DNA of 64,000 nt, taken from assembly GCA_019739295.1 (NCBI GenBank), contig JAHHDV010000026.1, forward strand, positions 124,001 to 188,000. The letters run 5' to 3'. Position numbers and translations under genes: made by a program. Of the stretch, positions 9,380 through 21,374 are shown piece by piece (the stretch's first letter is position 1; each line of letters opens with the position of its first letter). This DNA comes from Taibaiella sp. GTDB taxonomy: Bacteria > Bacteroidota > Bacteroidia > Chitinophagales > Chitinophagaceae. The notes under the pieces were generated by a model. The model had not been told where the DNA came from and did not search any database. It was given only the letters and a program-made list of their open reading frames with translations.

Positions 9380-10823
9380 TCAGGGCTGAAGGGAGTGGGC
9401 TTCGTTCTTCCTGTACCATCTGAAACTGTACCATACCACAAGGCCGCCGACGATAGTGCCCGATATCAGGTTAAAGGACGGAGCGAAAATCCAGTCACCA
9501 AAATAATGACACCCGGTTGCGATCAGGGTGAAAATGATCATTTTCCATATATAGCTGCTCCACGGGATTAAGGATAGTATTCTGGACCGCAATGCCCGGG
9601 AAGCATGTACCAGATAATATAGGGATTGAACATAGGTGCTGACCACTACCGACAGGATAATGCCCATATTTCCCCATAAACGGAAGAATGGGTACAATAG
9701 GATTAACGTTAATCCCAGGTCGATAAATGCCCCCCTGTTGATGAGATTTGCCTTGTCTTTGAATTGTAATACGTAAGCAAGGGAAATACAGAACTGCGCA
9801 GGTAGAATCAGTAAGGTGCAGATAAAGATGGGGATGGATTCAGCATACTTGTCTGTAAATACGACAGTAATCAGTTTCCGTACTGTATACAATACCGAAG
9901 ATGACGACAGCCAGGCCTATACTGCTCAGGAGTTCGAAGGTATTCCTAATGATCCTGACGGCTGTTTGCGCATCTGATCCTGACCTGCCTAACTGGATCA
10001 ATGCAGCATTGCGTACAGAGGAAAGGATGACAGGCAATACAGGTATGTCAAACCTTCCGTTGAAATAATTCGCAGCAGCCTCTGCAGATGTCAGGAACGG
10101 GATCAGCATCTTATCGACCTGCTTGACCACCAGCTGGAATACTTCGTAAAAACCGAGCTGCATCCACGTTCTCCGGTCGGCCTGGATTCCGGACAGGTCA
10201 GCCAGGGGGTGCGGCGACTCTTTTGATTGAGCCCGCAGTACAAAAAATAACAGGAAAGATTTTAAAGCTGTAATAATGATCCAGATCCGGATGAACTGAT
10301 TCATATCCAGACCGTGATGATCCAAAGAAATATAGTGAGCGCTCAGCCAGATGACAGCATAGACAAGATTTGTCGGGAAAAGTACTTTCCTGGCAGGGTA
10401 AATGAGGAGGATATTTTCGAGGAGAAAGGAAATAATCGAAAACATGCACAGGAGAAACAACATCGGTATCCCCGTCTCAAACATTTTACCTGTCTGGGTA
10501 CGGATGATCCAGGGGAAAATAATACTTAGCAACAGGATCCAGCCGAGGAAATAAAAAAAGGGTGGGCCGCTTTAATGAATGCAGGAACCTGTTAAACCCT
10601 TCCGGGGAAAAGTTATAAATAACAGAAACCAATACCCAGGCTTCCGAGGGCGATACACACGGAAAGGGAAATGACTAAAAAACTGGTAAACCTGGTAAGT
10701 GGCTTTATCCAGCTCCCGGGCATAGTACACCATACCCCATAAGCTGGCCAGTATGATAACGACCCTGATGGCAAACAGCGATACAGAATTCCCCATGAGG
10801 GATTGAAAAGGACTTGAATGCAA
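9380..10823 (-). CDS. Polysaccharide/lipid flippase, MOP superfamily (frameshifted)
   Basis: Multi-pass membrane protein of the oligosaccharide flippase (Wzx/MurJ-like) type. The start at 10823 gives MHSSPFQSLMGNSVSLFAIR, a first membrane helix typical of the family, and many hydrophobic helices follow. The frame breaks at least twice between 10530 and 10680 and again near 9885-9900, where the text FTDKYAESIPIF resumes. Joined, it is about 480 residues with roughly 12-14 helices, normal for a flippase. No glycosyltransferases flank it, so its substrate is open. Breaks look like sequence errors. Confidence 0.75.
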
Positions 10824-10956
10824 GGAGATGACTCTTTAGAATTCAAATGTAAGAAACTGGATTTAATTGGTACCGGCAGGAATCTATGAAGACAGTTGTA
10901 TTTGCCCTTTTACGAACAGGAAGAATGAAGTAAAGACCACCTGAGTTGTATGGAAC

Positions 10957-11407
10957 CTACTTTTCCAGAATGCTGATGCCGCCACAGATCTCTTTTACAC
11001 CTTTGCTCTTTTGAGAGAGAAAAATGTAATACACACCATCATAACTGCTGGTAAAAGTCATCGACAGCTGCTCCCCCTTTTTACCCTTGGTCTCAGCTAT
11101 CTCTTTATTGTCTTTGTCCACAATGGTCATTTTGACTTTCTTGGAAGAAGGCTGGGGAATATAGTTGACCACATATTGTTTTCCTGCTTTTACTTCCAAG
11201 GTTACTGGCTGGATACCGCCATTCAGCATCAGCAGGTTCTTAGTAGTATGTATTTTATAGCCTTTCTGTTCCCATATTGTGTTTTTACTCACGAGGGAAG
11301 CATGAACAAAAGTATCGTTGCAGCTTGGGTATCTGTACTTTCTGGCCATAAGCCGAAGAACTGCATATGGCTAAACCAATACAGAGGATTGCGACTATTT
11401 TTTGCAT
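10957..11407 (-). CDS. Small exported protein of unknown function (frameshifted)
   Basis: I do not recognise a named family. The ATG at 11407 gives a signal peptide (MQKIVAILCIGLAICSSSAYGQ) that runs out of frame about 11330-11349. The mature part continues in the ORF ending at 10957: about 115 residues, Lys-rich, beta-strand-rich, with YDGVYYIFLSQKSKG near the end. This resembles pre-peptidase C-terminal type beta sandwiches, but only loosely. It is divergent from the alpha-2-macroglobulin gene, with about 110 bases between the starts. Confidence 0.6.
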
Positions 11408-11515
11408 AATACGGTAGTGTTAAATTTAATTGCTGCTGCTAAATTAAGTCAATCTGACCTATATTTTTGTGGAATTGAGGTATATTTAAAGTTTAGTATT
11501 TAAAATTTTCCTTCT

Positions 11516-14500
11516 ATGTATAGGACATTCTTTCATAGATCCCTACCGGGGGCATTGCTCTTTTCTTTTCTTTTATCTTTTTGTTATTCATCTATGACAG
11601 CACAAAACCGGGATTGGGATAAGCATTACCAGGTTGTAGACAGCCTGATCGACAGGGAACTTCCGGAGTCTGCCCAGAAATATTTTAACCAGCAGATCAG
11701 GGATAAAGTACCCTCCTCAGACCGGGATGAATACCTGAAGATGGATATGTACCAGCTGGTGCTTTCCCAGGTTAAAGCTGAAGGAGATACGGCGCTGATC
11801 CGCCAGGCATTCGCCAGGGTCACCGGTACACAGGACCCGGTGCACCGAGCCATATGGCAGAGCATTGCCGCATTCTTACTGCAGCAGTATTATTACCATC
11901 ATGGGTATGAGATCAGGCAGCGTACGGGCCAGAATACGGTTCCGGATGATTTCCAGGAATGGTCATCGGACCAGTTTTATGATCAGATCTGCGGGGTTAT
12001 ATAATGCTTCTCTGGCACCTGCGGAGCAGTTGAAAAGGATTTCTGTTAAGGAATACTCAGCTATTCTGACCAAAAGTGAACACACGGAAGAGCTGAGGCC
12101 TACATTGTTTGATATTCTTGCCTACAGGGCCAACCAGTTTTTCAGCAATGCAGGGCTTTCAGGGATAGAGCCATTGCATGAATTCAATTTTAATAATCAG
12201 GCTTTATTTTCTTCTCCCGAAGATTTTGTAAGGATGGACCTGGTCCGGGAAGGAGTCGATTCCCATGCCCAGGAGATCCATACCCTTAAAGTTTACCAGC
12301 AGCTGGTTTCATTTCATTTGTCACAGGGCAATACGGCAGCATTGATCGAAGCGGATATGGACAGGTTGGCATATGTCCACCAAAAGACTACTGACGAAAG
12401 GAAGGATCTATGGATGTATCAGGCATTATGGGATCTGTACCAGGAATATAAAAACCACGCAGCCGGGCAAATCCCCTATGTTCGTGCACTGGGCTTGCTG
12501 AAGGATCAGGCCGGATCCAAAAATCCCCCCAGGTACCCCCAGGTATGGACTATGAAGGAAATTGCGGCCCAGCTTACGGATGTAAAAAATAAATATGCAA
12601 GAACAGAAGCTGCAAGCCTGGCAATGGATCTGCTGAATGTTATTTATAGGAGCAATATTGAAATTACCCTGGAGAAAGAGCTGCTCCCGGATCAGAATGC
12701 AAAGATCAGGGTTGATTATAAAAATATTCCTTCACTCAGTTTCACCGTGTACCAGCTACCCCATACGGATAAGCTGAATCTTGAAAGATATCCTTATAAG
12801 TTCTCTAAAATTTCCAAATACTGGAAACCGGTCAAACACTGGAAAGCCAGCTTACCACAATCTGAAGATCTGCTGGATCACAGTACAGAAGTCCTATTGG
12901 AGGGCCTTCCGTCCGGTGCTTACCTCCTGGTAGTCAATGACCGGGATATATCCGCACAGCTTGACCAGAACCTGATCTATCAGAGTTTCCAGGTAAGTCA
13001 GATGGCAGTGATCAAAGGAGCTGGCAGGAAAGGCAGATCCGATTATTATGTGCTGGACAGGCACAATGGCAGTGCTATGGATAATGTACAGGTAAAGCTA
13101 TTCCAATGGAAATACAATGAGAAATCAAAGGAGTATGAATTAAGACCTTTGGATACTTATCAGAATCAGAATGACGGATCTTTCCAGATGAAAAAATGCA
13201 GGCTCCCAATATACTGAAGTACAATATTTATTGAGTAAGGGAGAAGATACATTATCCGGGGGAGATTATGATTATTTTTATGACTACAATAAGCCGGATG
13301 AATCCAAAAGGAGGTCCCTGATCTTTACAGATAGAAGTATCTACAGGCCCGGGCAGACGATATTGGTTAAAGGGGTTTTGTATGAAGAGCTTACTCATTC
13401 TGAATTTCAGGCGCTGAAACGGGCAAACTGTAACCCTGGTACTGCGTGATGCCAATTACCAGGAAGTAAGCAAAGTGGAGGTAAGGACCAATGAGTTTGG
13501 ATCCTACCAGGCCAGTTTTATCCTGCCTGAAGGGCTGATGAATGGTGTTTTTACCATCAGTGATGAGCAGACGAACCTTCCTGTAAGTGTGGAGGAATAT
13601 AAGCGCCCTCTGTTTTTCGTGGAGTTCGACAAGATGAAAGACGGCTATGCCCTGGATCAGCAGGTTAGGGTAAAAGGCAAGGCGGAGAGCTATTCAGGTG
13701 TAGGCCTGGATCATGCTAAAGTAAAATACAGGGTAGTCAGGTCCGGGTATTTGCCCTATCCCTGGCTGTACTATAAGAGTATCTGGAATATAGAAACAAA
13801 GGTAATCGCCATAGGAGAAACGGTTACCCTGCAGGACGGGACTTTTGAGATACCCTTTGAACTGCTTCCGGACCCTGCTGCCAAAAAGGAAGACGGGGGC
13901 CGTTTTCAATTATAAGGTATATGTTGATGTCACCGATATCACCGGTGAGACACACCAGCAGCATATTTCCATCAGTGCAGGGTTTGATCCGTTTACCTTA
14001 CAAACAGGACTCGGGGACCAGGTTAACCTGCAGCAGCTGAAAGAGGTACAGTTCTCCGTGCGCAACCTGAATGGCCAGGATGTCGATGTACCTGTGGATA
14101 TTCGGATCTCCAGGCTGGACTACCCGGGATATTTCCGTTCCCGCCTTTGGGAAAAACCGGAGATCCAGCAATATAATGAGGAGGCGTTCAGGAAGCTGTT
14201 CCCATTCGACGAGTATGAAAATGAGTCGGATCCTTATTCCTGGAGGACTTCAGGCCTGATCCAGGAATTAAAAAATATAAGCCTGAAAGATGGCAGGCCC
14301 AATATCGAACTTTCCCGGTTTAAAGAAAATGGCTTTTACCAGGTTGAAGTCATTGCCAGGACGATGGACGGGCGGGAAATAAAAGACAAAAAGATCTTTC
14401 ATTTATTTGATCAGCAATTGGGGACCCATGCTGAAAAAAGAACTGGTACTGATGGCGGATCAGCGTCAATATGAACCTGAAGCGCAGCTGGATCTGAATA

Positions 14501-17500
14501 TCGGTTCTGTTTTCGGAATGAAACAACCCATTTATTTATTTGAAGGAAGCCCGGGTAAAGAAGAGGTCCGGCTGGTACAACCTCATACTTACAAGCGCAG
14601 CATCCAGGAGGGGGACAGGGGTGGTATACAATACCAGAGCTTCACGGTACATAATAACAGGTACTTTCCTTTGGGGGCTTATATACCTGTCCCATGGAGC
14701 AATAAGGAACTGGATATAGCACTGGGCTACCCACAGGGATAAACTACAGCCCGGGGATGAAGAGCAATGGACTATGACCATCAAAGGGGACAAGAAGGAA
14801 CAGGTAGCAGCTGAACTGGTTTCGGTATTGTATGATGCTTCACTGGATGCAATCCGCCCACATTCTTGGGCAGAAGCGACTGCTATTTATAGAAGCTACT
14901 ATAGTAGTTTTAATTTTCAAACTAATAATTTTAGCTTTAACCAGGCCAATAAGAAAAGATACGATGCAGATACATTTGCCTATAAAAGGATGCATAAGCG
15001 ATATGCAAATCTGATTCTTTTTTCGAATGAATACTGGAATAATAGTCCTGTCATTTCGGGATATAGAATGATAAATAGGGAAAAATATGTAGGTTCTGCC
15101 GAAAATATTCAAATGGATATGGCCTCGGCCCCGAATATGATGAACCGGCAAACCAAGGAAAGTTCATTGGAAACAGCAAAGGAGGAAGTGGCGGATAAGA
15201 TAGAGGCGGATACGGTGACTGAAGGGACAGAACCGCGGCTGCGGACCAACTTCCGGGAGACGGCTTATTTTTATCCTGATCTGAAAACCGATGAAGACGG
15301 GAACGTGGTCCTGCGGTTTACGCTTCCGGAATCCCTGACCCGATGGAAAATGATGGCATATGCGCATACCCGGGATATGAAAACAGGATTCCTGGAAGGC
15401 AGCATCATCAGCCAGAAAGAACTGATGGTCCAGCCCAATATGCCGCGGTTCTTCAGGCAGAATGATGAGGTCATCCTCAGCACTAAGGTTTCCAACCTGT
15501 CGGAAAAGGATTTGACCGGAAAGGTGTGGATAGAAATGATCGATCCCGAATCCAAGTTGCCGCTGGAGGAGCCGTTCCAATTGACCCATAAGCAACATTC
15601 CTTTGCACTCCCGGAAGGCAACACCCGGGAGTATTCCTGGACGCTTAAAGTCCCTTCAGACAGGGTAGGACCGGTACTGGTACGTATCCGTGCACAGGCG
15701 GGAAATTTCTCGGACGGGGAAGAGCACCTGGTGCCCGTTCTTACCAACCGGGTATTCGTGACAGAATCAATGGTGCTGTCTGTCAGCGGGTCAGGGGAAG
15801 CTCATTATGACTGGAAGCAATTCCGGGAAAACCAATCCTCATCCCTGACCCATTATGGATATACTTTTGAATATACCGCGAATCCCGCCTGGTATGCCGT
15901 TCAGGCATTGCCGTACCTGATGGAATACCCTTATGACTGCTCGGAGCAAATGTTCAACAAGGTCTATGCCAATGCACTGGCACATAAGATAGTGGCTTCC
16001 CACCCGAATATCAGGACCACATTTGAACAATGGAAAACGAAGGATACTGCGGCGCTGCTATCCAACCTGTCCAAAAATGATGAGCTCAAATCCGCATTGC
16101 TGCAGGAGACACCCTGGGTAATGGAAGCGCAGGATGAGACCGCGCAGAAGCACAGGATCGCTGCATTGTTTGAAACGGAAAAAGTAGAAAGCCAGATCCG
16201 AAGGTGGATCGATAAGATCAGGCAGAACCAGAATGCTGATGGCGGCTGGCCCTGGTTCCAGGGCATGCGTTCTGATGAATACATCACGCAGTATATGCTC
16301 ACCGGTTGGGGTAAGTTGCGGAAGATGGAAGCCTTCGATTTCGAAAGATACAACCTGGCTGATCATGTGCATAAGGCGCTTGACTTTACAGACCGGGAGA
16401 TCGTCAGAAAGTTCGAAGAGCTGAAAAAGAACAATAAGAACTGGCAGAAGATAGCTTCAGTAGACTATTATACCCTCAATTATATGTATATGAGGAGCTT
16501 TTTTCCTGAAAAGGAAATGAGTGCGAAGGTGAAAGATGTTTTCGATTTTTATTATTCGGTAGCAAAGAAAGAGGCAACCCATTTGCCTTTGCTTCAAAAA
16601 TCGCAAATGGCCATCATAGCCCAGAGGAACCGGGACGGGAAGACTGCCGGATTATTGGTTCAGTCCCTGGATGAAACCTCACATGAAAATGAGGAAATGG
16701 GGGTGTACTGGAAATCTCTGACAGGGGGGTACTACTGGTATGATGCCCCTGTGTCTACACAGGCAGCTATCATAGAGGCCTTTACAGAGGTCGGCGGATA
16801 TGAGCAGGAAGTAGAAGGAATGAAAAAGTGGCTGCTGAAGCAAAAACAGACCCAGCACTGGAGTTCGACCATAGCTACGGCAGATGCCTGCTACGCGTTG
16901 CTTTCCAGGGGAGAGAACTGGCTGGGCACACAGCCTGATGTAACGGTCCGGCTGGGTTCGAACCAGATTAGGATCACCGAGGAAAATGCTGAAGCGGGAA
17001 CGGGTTATTTTAAGAAGAAATATGAAACCAACGAAGTCAGGCCGGAGATGGGCGATATCACGATAAAAGTAGACCAGCCTGAAACGGCAAAGAGCAGGCC
17101 CAGCTGGGGTGCAGTCTATTGGCAGTACTTTGAAGATATGGACAAGGTGACCTCAGCTTCCGGTCCGCTGAATATCACCAGGCAGCTGTATATCAGGAAG
17201 AATACCGCTAAAGGTACGGAGCTGGTAGCATGGAAAGGAGCAGAAACGTTGAAACCGGGAGACAGGGTTACTGTTCGTGTGGTGATCCGTACAGACCGGG
17301 ATCTGGAATATGTTCACCTGAAGGATATGCGGGCTGCTGCTTTTGAACCCGTAGATGTGCTGAGCGGTTACCAGTTCAATAACGGGTTGGGGTATTACAG
17401 GAGCATATCTGATGCATCGGTCAATTTTTTCTTTGACCGCATCCATAAAGGCACCCACGTGTTCGAATATGATCTGTTCGTGAATGCAAGCGGTACATAC

Positions 17501-17587
17501 AGTAACGGGATTTCTACGGTCCAATGTATGTATGCTCCTGAATTTGGCGCCCATACCCAGGGCCAGAAGGTATACATAGAACGCTGA
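11516..17587 (+). CDS. Bacterial alpha-2-macroglobulin family protein (six frameshifts)
   Basis: A giant secreted protein of about 2020 residues. It has a signal peptide (residues 1-29), a helical N-terminal region, an MG2-type domain with IYRPGQTILVKG near 13345, then the alpha-2-macroglobulin core and thioester domain. The thioester motif CSEQ is at 15938-15949 inside YPYDCSEQMF, and an alpha/alpha toroid follows. Such proteins trap and inhibit attacking peptidases. The frame breaks near 11985, 13191-13196, 13417-13419, 13895-13899, 14420-14440 and 14720-14728. Dropping one base at the A6 run 13191, the AAA at 13417 and the G5 run 13895 restores continuous family-like text, so these are probably assembly errors. 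The usual partner PBP1C is not adjacent. A -7-like TATTTTTG lies at 11462. Confidence 0.9.
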
Positions 17588-17603
17588 TCCGGCTGAATGC
17601 AAA

Positions 17604-17625
17604 AGACGTTTTTGAGGTAACGTCT
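17604..17625 (+). terminator. Possible weak terminator after the macroglobulin gene
   Basis: The arms AGACGTT (17604-17610) and AACGTCT (17619-17625) form a stem, but the following T content is poor. Repeat copy A, 40 bases further on, may do the job instead. Confidence 0.4.
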
Positions 17626-17662
17626 CTTATTGTCATATAGATTGTCTGAATTTGATCTTTAT

Positions 17663-17716
17663 AGATCCACAAACCTGTCTGTATAGGACAGGTTTGTTTA
17701 CTTTTTAGGCAGTTCT
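17663..17716 (+). repeat. Dispersed palindromic repeat, copy A (short loop)
   Basis: Inverted arms ACAAACCTGTC (17669-17679) and GACAGGTTTGT (17687-17697) with a 7-base spacer, flanked by ATAGATC before and TTTACTTTTTAGGCAG after. It is the same element as copies at 25.8, 29.5 and 50.7 kb, but the internal loop is deleted. It lies between the convergent macroglobulin and acyltransferase genes. Its right edge supplies the acyltransferase stop codon (tta at 17698-17700). Confidence 0.85.
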
Positions 17717-18748
17717 TTTTTCCTTTTGAGAAACGGTCTTTCAATACAAAACCAGAAAAAGCAACAACAAATAACCAGCAGAAGCGTATAAAGAATGAAT
17801 GCTTTCCAGATAGATTGGTGATACATACCGGAATAAATGAGAACCTGGACGATGGGGTAGTGTACCAGGTACAGGCTGTAAGAAAAATCGTGTTTTATCC
17901 GGATGCTGATATGCTTTCTTACTATATAGGCAAAATAAAATATAACAATACCCAGTCCTATAGGGAATAGAATGCTGAAACCTAAAAAATAATTCGCCAA
18001 TAAAATGAATATACCCGGCCAGATCAGGAAAGACAGGTTCCGCAATAGCCAATCCCTGTTATAATATGCGAAAATACCAATGGAAAAATACTCCGTAAAT
18101 GCAGGGAACTGGTTGTAAAGCGGCTGCCATTGAGGGGCATTGTGCATTAAAAGATCCAGCATGCCGCGATATAAAAAGGAGGATAAGTACAATAGGCCGA
18201 TAGACAGGTTGATGCGTTTTAATGAATGGGTCTTCTTCAGGAAAAATAAGAATACAGGCAGCAGCAGGTAGAAAGAAACTTCAATTTTTATGGTCCATAA
18301 GGATCCGTTTACGGAATCAAATGGATTATGGGTAAATACCCCGGGAAGAGAAGGCTGGATTGAAATTCAGGAAAACCAGGTTAGCTCCGAGGTATCGCCA
18401 CAATTGAGGGTGCGTAAAATAGTCCCATACATGATATTCTGAAATGGTACAGAGGGCTATAGCTGCAATGAGTACGACAGAGATGTATGCGGGAAGTAAC
18501 CTTTTGGCCCTTTTTATAAAGTAACCGGATAATGTGCCTGATTTCAAGAAACTGCTGCAGACCAGGCATCCGCTCAATATAAAGAAGCCCCTGACAGCAA
18601 CGTTTGTATCAAAGTACTTTGCTATTTCGGTATAATGATCTTCTCCGGATAAAGAAAGAAAATGCGCAATGGCCACCATTCCTGCAAAAAGTAGCCTGAG
18701 GAAATCAAAATTATTGTCGGGAATAGAAATTATATGCTTGTCATTCAT
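17698..18748 (-). CDS. Acyltransferase 3 family membrane protein (frameshifted)
   Basis: Integral membrane O-acyltransferase (OafA/OatA type) that usually acetylates surface polysaccharide, LPS or peptidoglycan. The start chosen is the ATG at 18748, just before NNFDFLRLLFAGMVAIAHF, the family's opening motif with its catalytic His region. About ten membrane helices follow. The frame breaks near 18355-18370: removing one A turns the text into NFIQPSLPGVFTHNPFD, then NGSLWTIKIEVSFY, the family consensus. Length is about 350 residues. The stop codon is formed by repeat copy A, so the repeat sits flush against the gene. Confidence 0.85.
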
Positions 18749-18869
18749 TTGATGGGTTCGGATATTATTGCCTGTCCAAGTTCCCAAAAATACAAATACA
18801 ATAACAATGCCTTGCATTTAGCAGTTAATAATAAATAAGTAACTTGCACCTGCAAATTTAATTTCGAAT

Positions 18870-19214
18870 ATGCATATTGAAGTTTTAAAGTCCAAACTGC
18901 ACCGAGTTGCTGTAACTGAGGCTGACCTGAATTATATCGGAAGCATCACGATCGACGAAGATCTGATGGATGCGGCAGGATTTATCGAATATGAGAAAGT
19001 TCAGGTTGTAAATGTAAACAATGGCGAACGCCTGGAAACATATATCATTAAAGGCCCACGCAATAGCGGGAAAATATGCCTCAACGGTCCTGCTGCCAGA
19101 AGAGTCGCTGTAGGGGACATCGTTATCATAATCAGCTATGCGCTTTTGGAATTCGAAGAAGCTAAAAAGTTCAAGCCTACGGTGATTTTCCCTAAAGAAG
19201 GAAATAAATTATAA
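18870..19214 (+). CDS. panD: Aspartate 1-decarboxylase
   Basis: Pyruvoyl enzyme that makes beta-alanine from aspartate for pantothenate and CoA synthesis. The 114-residue proenzyme self-cleaves between Gly24 and Ser25, and that site is present (YIGSITID). Family residues [11 protein letters not shown] and [11 protein letters not shown] are also present. It is the first gene of a run panD / flippase-like protein / rfaE2, with an 11-base gap to the next start. The gene is intact. Confidence 0.96.
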   Translation: MHIEVLKSKLHRVAVTEADLNYIGSITIDEDLMDAAGFIEYEKVQVVNVNNGERLETYIIKGPRNSGKICLNGPAARRVAVGDIVIIISYALLEFEEAKKFKPTVIFPKEGNKL

Positions 19215-19225
19215 CTGCATCTTAT

Positions 19226-20251
19226 ATGAATGCAAGTAAAAAATCCATAATCCAGGTAGTTGTTTTTTTTCTGATAGCTTTCGGCCTGATCTATTGGCAA
19301 TACCAGTCCCATGACCGGAACACAGATCCGGGAGATCAAGCTTGCAATCCGGGATACAAAATGGGCCTACCTGTTCTATGCTATAATAGTCGGGTTTTTA
19401 TCCCATCTGATGCGTGCACTAAGATGGAGAATGCTGTTGCAGGCTTCAGGGATCCGGCCACGGGTTAAGAGCACGACTATATCTGTGCTGCTGGGTTACC
19501 TGGCCAACACATTGATCCCCAGGTTGGGAGAAATCATCAGGTGCAGTACGATGACGAAAACAGAGGGTGTCCCTTTTGAGCAATCGATCGGGACGGTGAT
19601 TTCGGAACGGCTGTTCGATGTATTATCGCTGCTCATATTGTTTTTACTGGTGTTTGCTTTGGAGTACGACACCCTTTCTGTATACGGAAGTAACCTGTTA
19701 TCCCGGTTTTTCTATGATGAGCTGGGGCATTGAAGACCGGAAAACTATTGGGATTGGCAGCCTTGCTGCTTATTGGATTCATAATGATCATTATTGTTTT
19801 TAAGAGAATGAAAAACAATAAGCTCAAAGCCATTCTCCAAAATGGACTAGTCGGCCTCAGGAGCATTTTTCAGGTAAGGAATAAATTCCTTTTTCTATTG
19901 TATACGATCTGTATGTGGATGCTCTATGTGCTGATGGTATATGTTGCATTCCGGGCTGTGTCTGCAACGGAGCATCTGGGATGGATCCCGGCTATGGCAG
20001 TAACAGCTTTCGGAAGTATTGCGATCATATTTACACCGGGAGGCATCGGCGCCTATCCACCCGTAGCCGCTGCAATTCTGAGCTTTTACCATGTAGATTC
20101 GGTGTCAGGTATAGCTGCAGGCTGGGTCTCATGGACCATGCAGACAGCTGTAGTCATCATCCTGGGCTTACTGGCGTTAGCAGCACTTTCTTTTATCTCA
20201 CCTCATAAACCTAAAGAAAATGAACCCACTCTTGTCGGCACTTCAGCATAA
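19226..20251 (+). CDS. Lysylphosphatidylglycerol synthase TM-region-like membrane protein (frameshifted)
   Basis: Membrane protein of the flippase-like family that includes the MprF transmembrane region (UPF0104). It has about seven or eight helices and the conserved segments SHLMRALRWRMLL and TPGGIGAYP. The frame breaks twice: removing one C from the CCC at 19308-19310 gives QSMTGTQIREIKLAI, and near 19727 (GGGGCATTG) one base is missing or two are extra. Total is about 340 residues. Its last 32 bases overlap the rfaE2 start. Substrate unknown; the soluble synthase domain of MprF is absent. Confidence 0.82.
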
Positions 20252-20708
20252 GATCCAAAGTAAGGAAGAGGCAATCAAAAGCTGTCATCGCTTCCGAATG
20301 AAATCTGATACGGTTGTATTTACAAATGGTTGTTTTGATATACTCCACGCCGGGCATATCCACAGCATTGCTGCAGCGAAATCTTTAGGTACCAAACTGG
20401 TTGTAGGCATTAATAGCGATGCTTCTGTCAGGGCATTAAAGGGTGAGGGAAGGCCGGTACAAAATGAAGAGAGCAGGGTTCTGGTCCTTGCGGCATTGGC
20501 ATATGTCGATATTGTTGTCGTCTTTGGAGAAGACACGCCATTAGCGCTCATTAAGAGCCTGAATCCGGATGTCCTGGTCAAAGGTGGTGATTATTCACCG
20601 GACGATATCGTGGGGGCAAAAGAGGTACTGGCTAAGGGCGGCAGGGTGGAGATCATACCCATACTGGAAGGATATTCGACCACTGCAGTGATCCAAAAAT
20701 TAAAATAA
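20220..20708 (+). CDS. rfaE2: D-glycero-beta-D-manno-heptose 1-phosphate adenylyltransferase
   Basis: Cytidylyltransferase-fold enzyme that activates heptose 1-phosphate with ATP for LPS core ADP-heptose. The 162-residue protein has the nucleotide-binding motif TNGCFDILHAGHIH, and VKGGDYSPDD near the C-terminus. It is the free-standing C-terminal half of HldE; the kinase half is not in the window. The start at 20220 overlaps the end of the upstream membrane-protein gene by 32 bases, implying translational coupling. Confidence 0.93.
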   Translation: MNPLLSALQHKIQSKEEAIKSCHRFRMKSDTVVFTNGCFDILHAGHIHSIAAAKSLGTKLVVGINSDASVRALKGEGRPVQNEESRVLVLAALAYVDIVVVFGEDTPLALIKSLNPDVLVKGGDYSPDDIVGAKEVLAKGGRVEIIPILEGYSTTAVIQKLK

Positions 20709-20714
20709 TTTTTT

Positions 20715-21149
20715 CTAGTTATGCTTCATGGGGTACCCTTTCTCCACCCAGTCCAGCTTTAGAGACTTAGGGAGATCCAGAGCTCTGTAATTGGTGAACC
20801 CCATTTTCTCCAATAACCTGGCAGCCGGAAGGAGGTTCGGACAGGTGGCGAAAGGACAGCATCCGCAGTAATAAACGATAGGGGTGTCTTTAGGGATGTT
20901 CCTGAGATACTTTTTCAGCTTTTTGACATTTTTTTTCTCTTCTACTGCCCCGATATTCACGGCATTTTTGATGTCATTGACGGGACCGGTATTCAGGATA
21001 AGGTACTGGTCTCCTTCGGGAGATTCAAGAATTGCTGCAAATTCTTCTGCACTGATTTTTGCGGCAGCAGAGGGCAGTATCGTTTGCGCTTTTATATTCA
21101 GGGCACTGAGCAGGACAGCACTGAGCAGGATAAGGATTTTGTTTTTCAT
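20715..21149 (-). CDS. Exported rhodanese-like protein
   Basis: A 144-residue protein starting MKNKILILLSAVLLSALNIK, a signal peptide, which makes the ATG at 21149 a better start than one 17 codons earlier. A rhodanese-like fold follows, with the active-site loop YYCGCCPFATCPN. The usual single Cys is in a cluster of four, which suggests redox or metal chemistry rather than plain sulfurtransfer. It is convergent with rfaE2, with six bases between the stops. Function not established. Confidence 0.75.
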   Translation of the reverse strand: MKNKILILLSAVLLSALNIKAQTILPSAAAKISAEEFAAILESPEGDQYLILNTGPVNDIKNAVNIGAVEEKKNVKKLKKYLRNIPKDTPIVYYCGCCPFATCPNLLPAARLLEKMGFTNYRALDLPKSLKLDWVEKGYPMKHN

Positions 21150-21374
21150 AGAAGGGAAAAATACAAAATTAGCGGATCCGGGAGAAAACAAACAACTCAA
21201 AACGGAAATTAACGGATCGGTAAAGGTTTGAATGTATTATTCTTTCATATATAAGAGGGAGTGTTGTCGGGAACCTGAATTACAGTAGCAGGGATGGCAG
21301 GAAGCCCGTACAATGACATCCGGCATTGCCCGTTACAACCTCACCGCGTTTCAGGCTTTTTTATAATAAATACA

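Noticed and set aside
11516..14780. Reading the macroglobulin fragments as several separate genes or a pseudogene
   Set aside because: The fragments join end to end after single-base corrections at homopolymers, and no stop other than those from frame changes is present.
15164..15598. ORF of 144 codons opposite the macroglobulin gene
   Set aside because: It is a shadow of the real coding frame, with no start context or domain.
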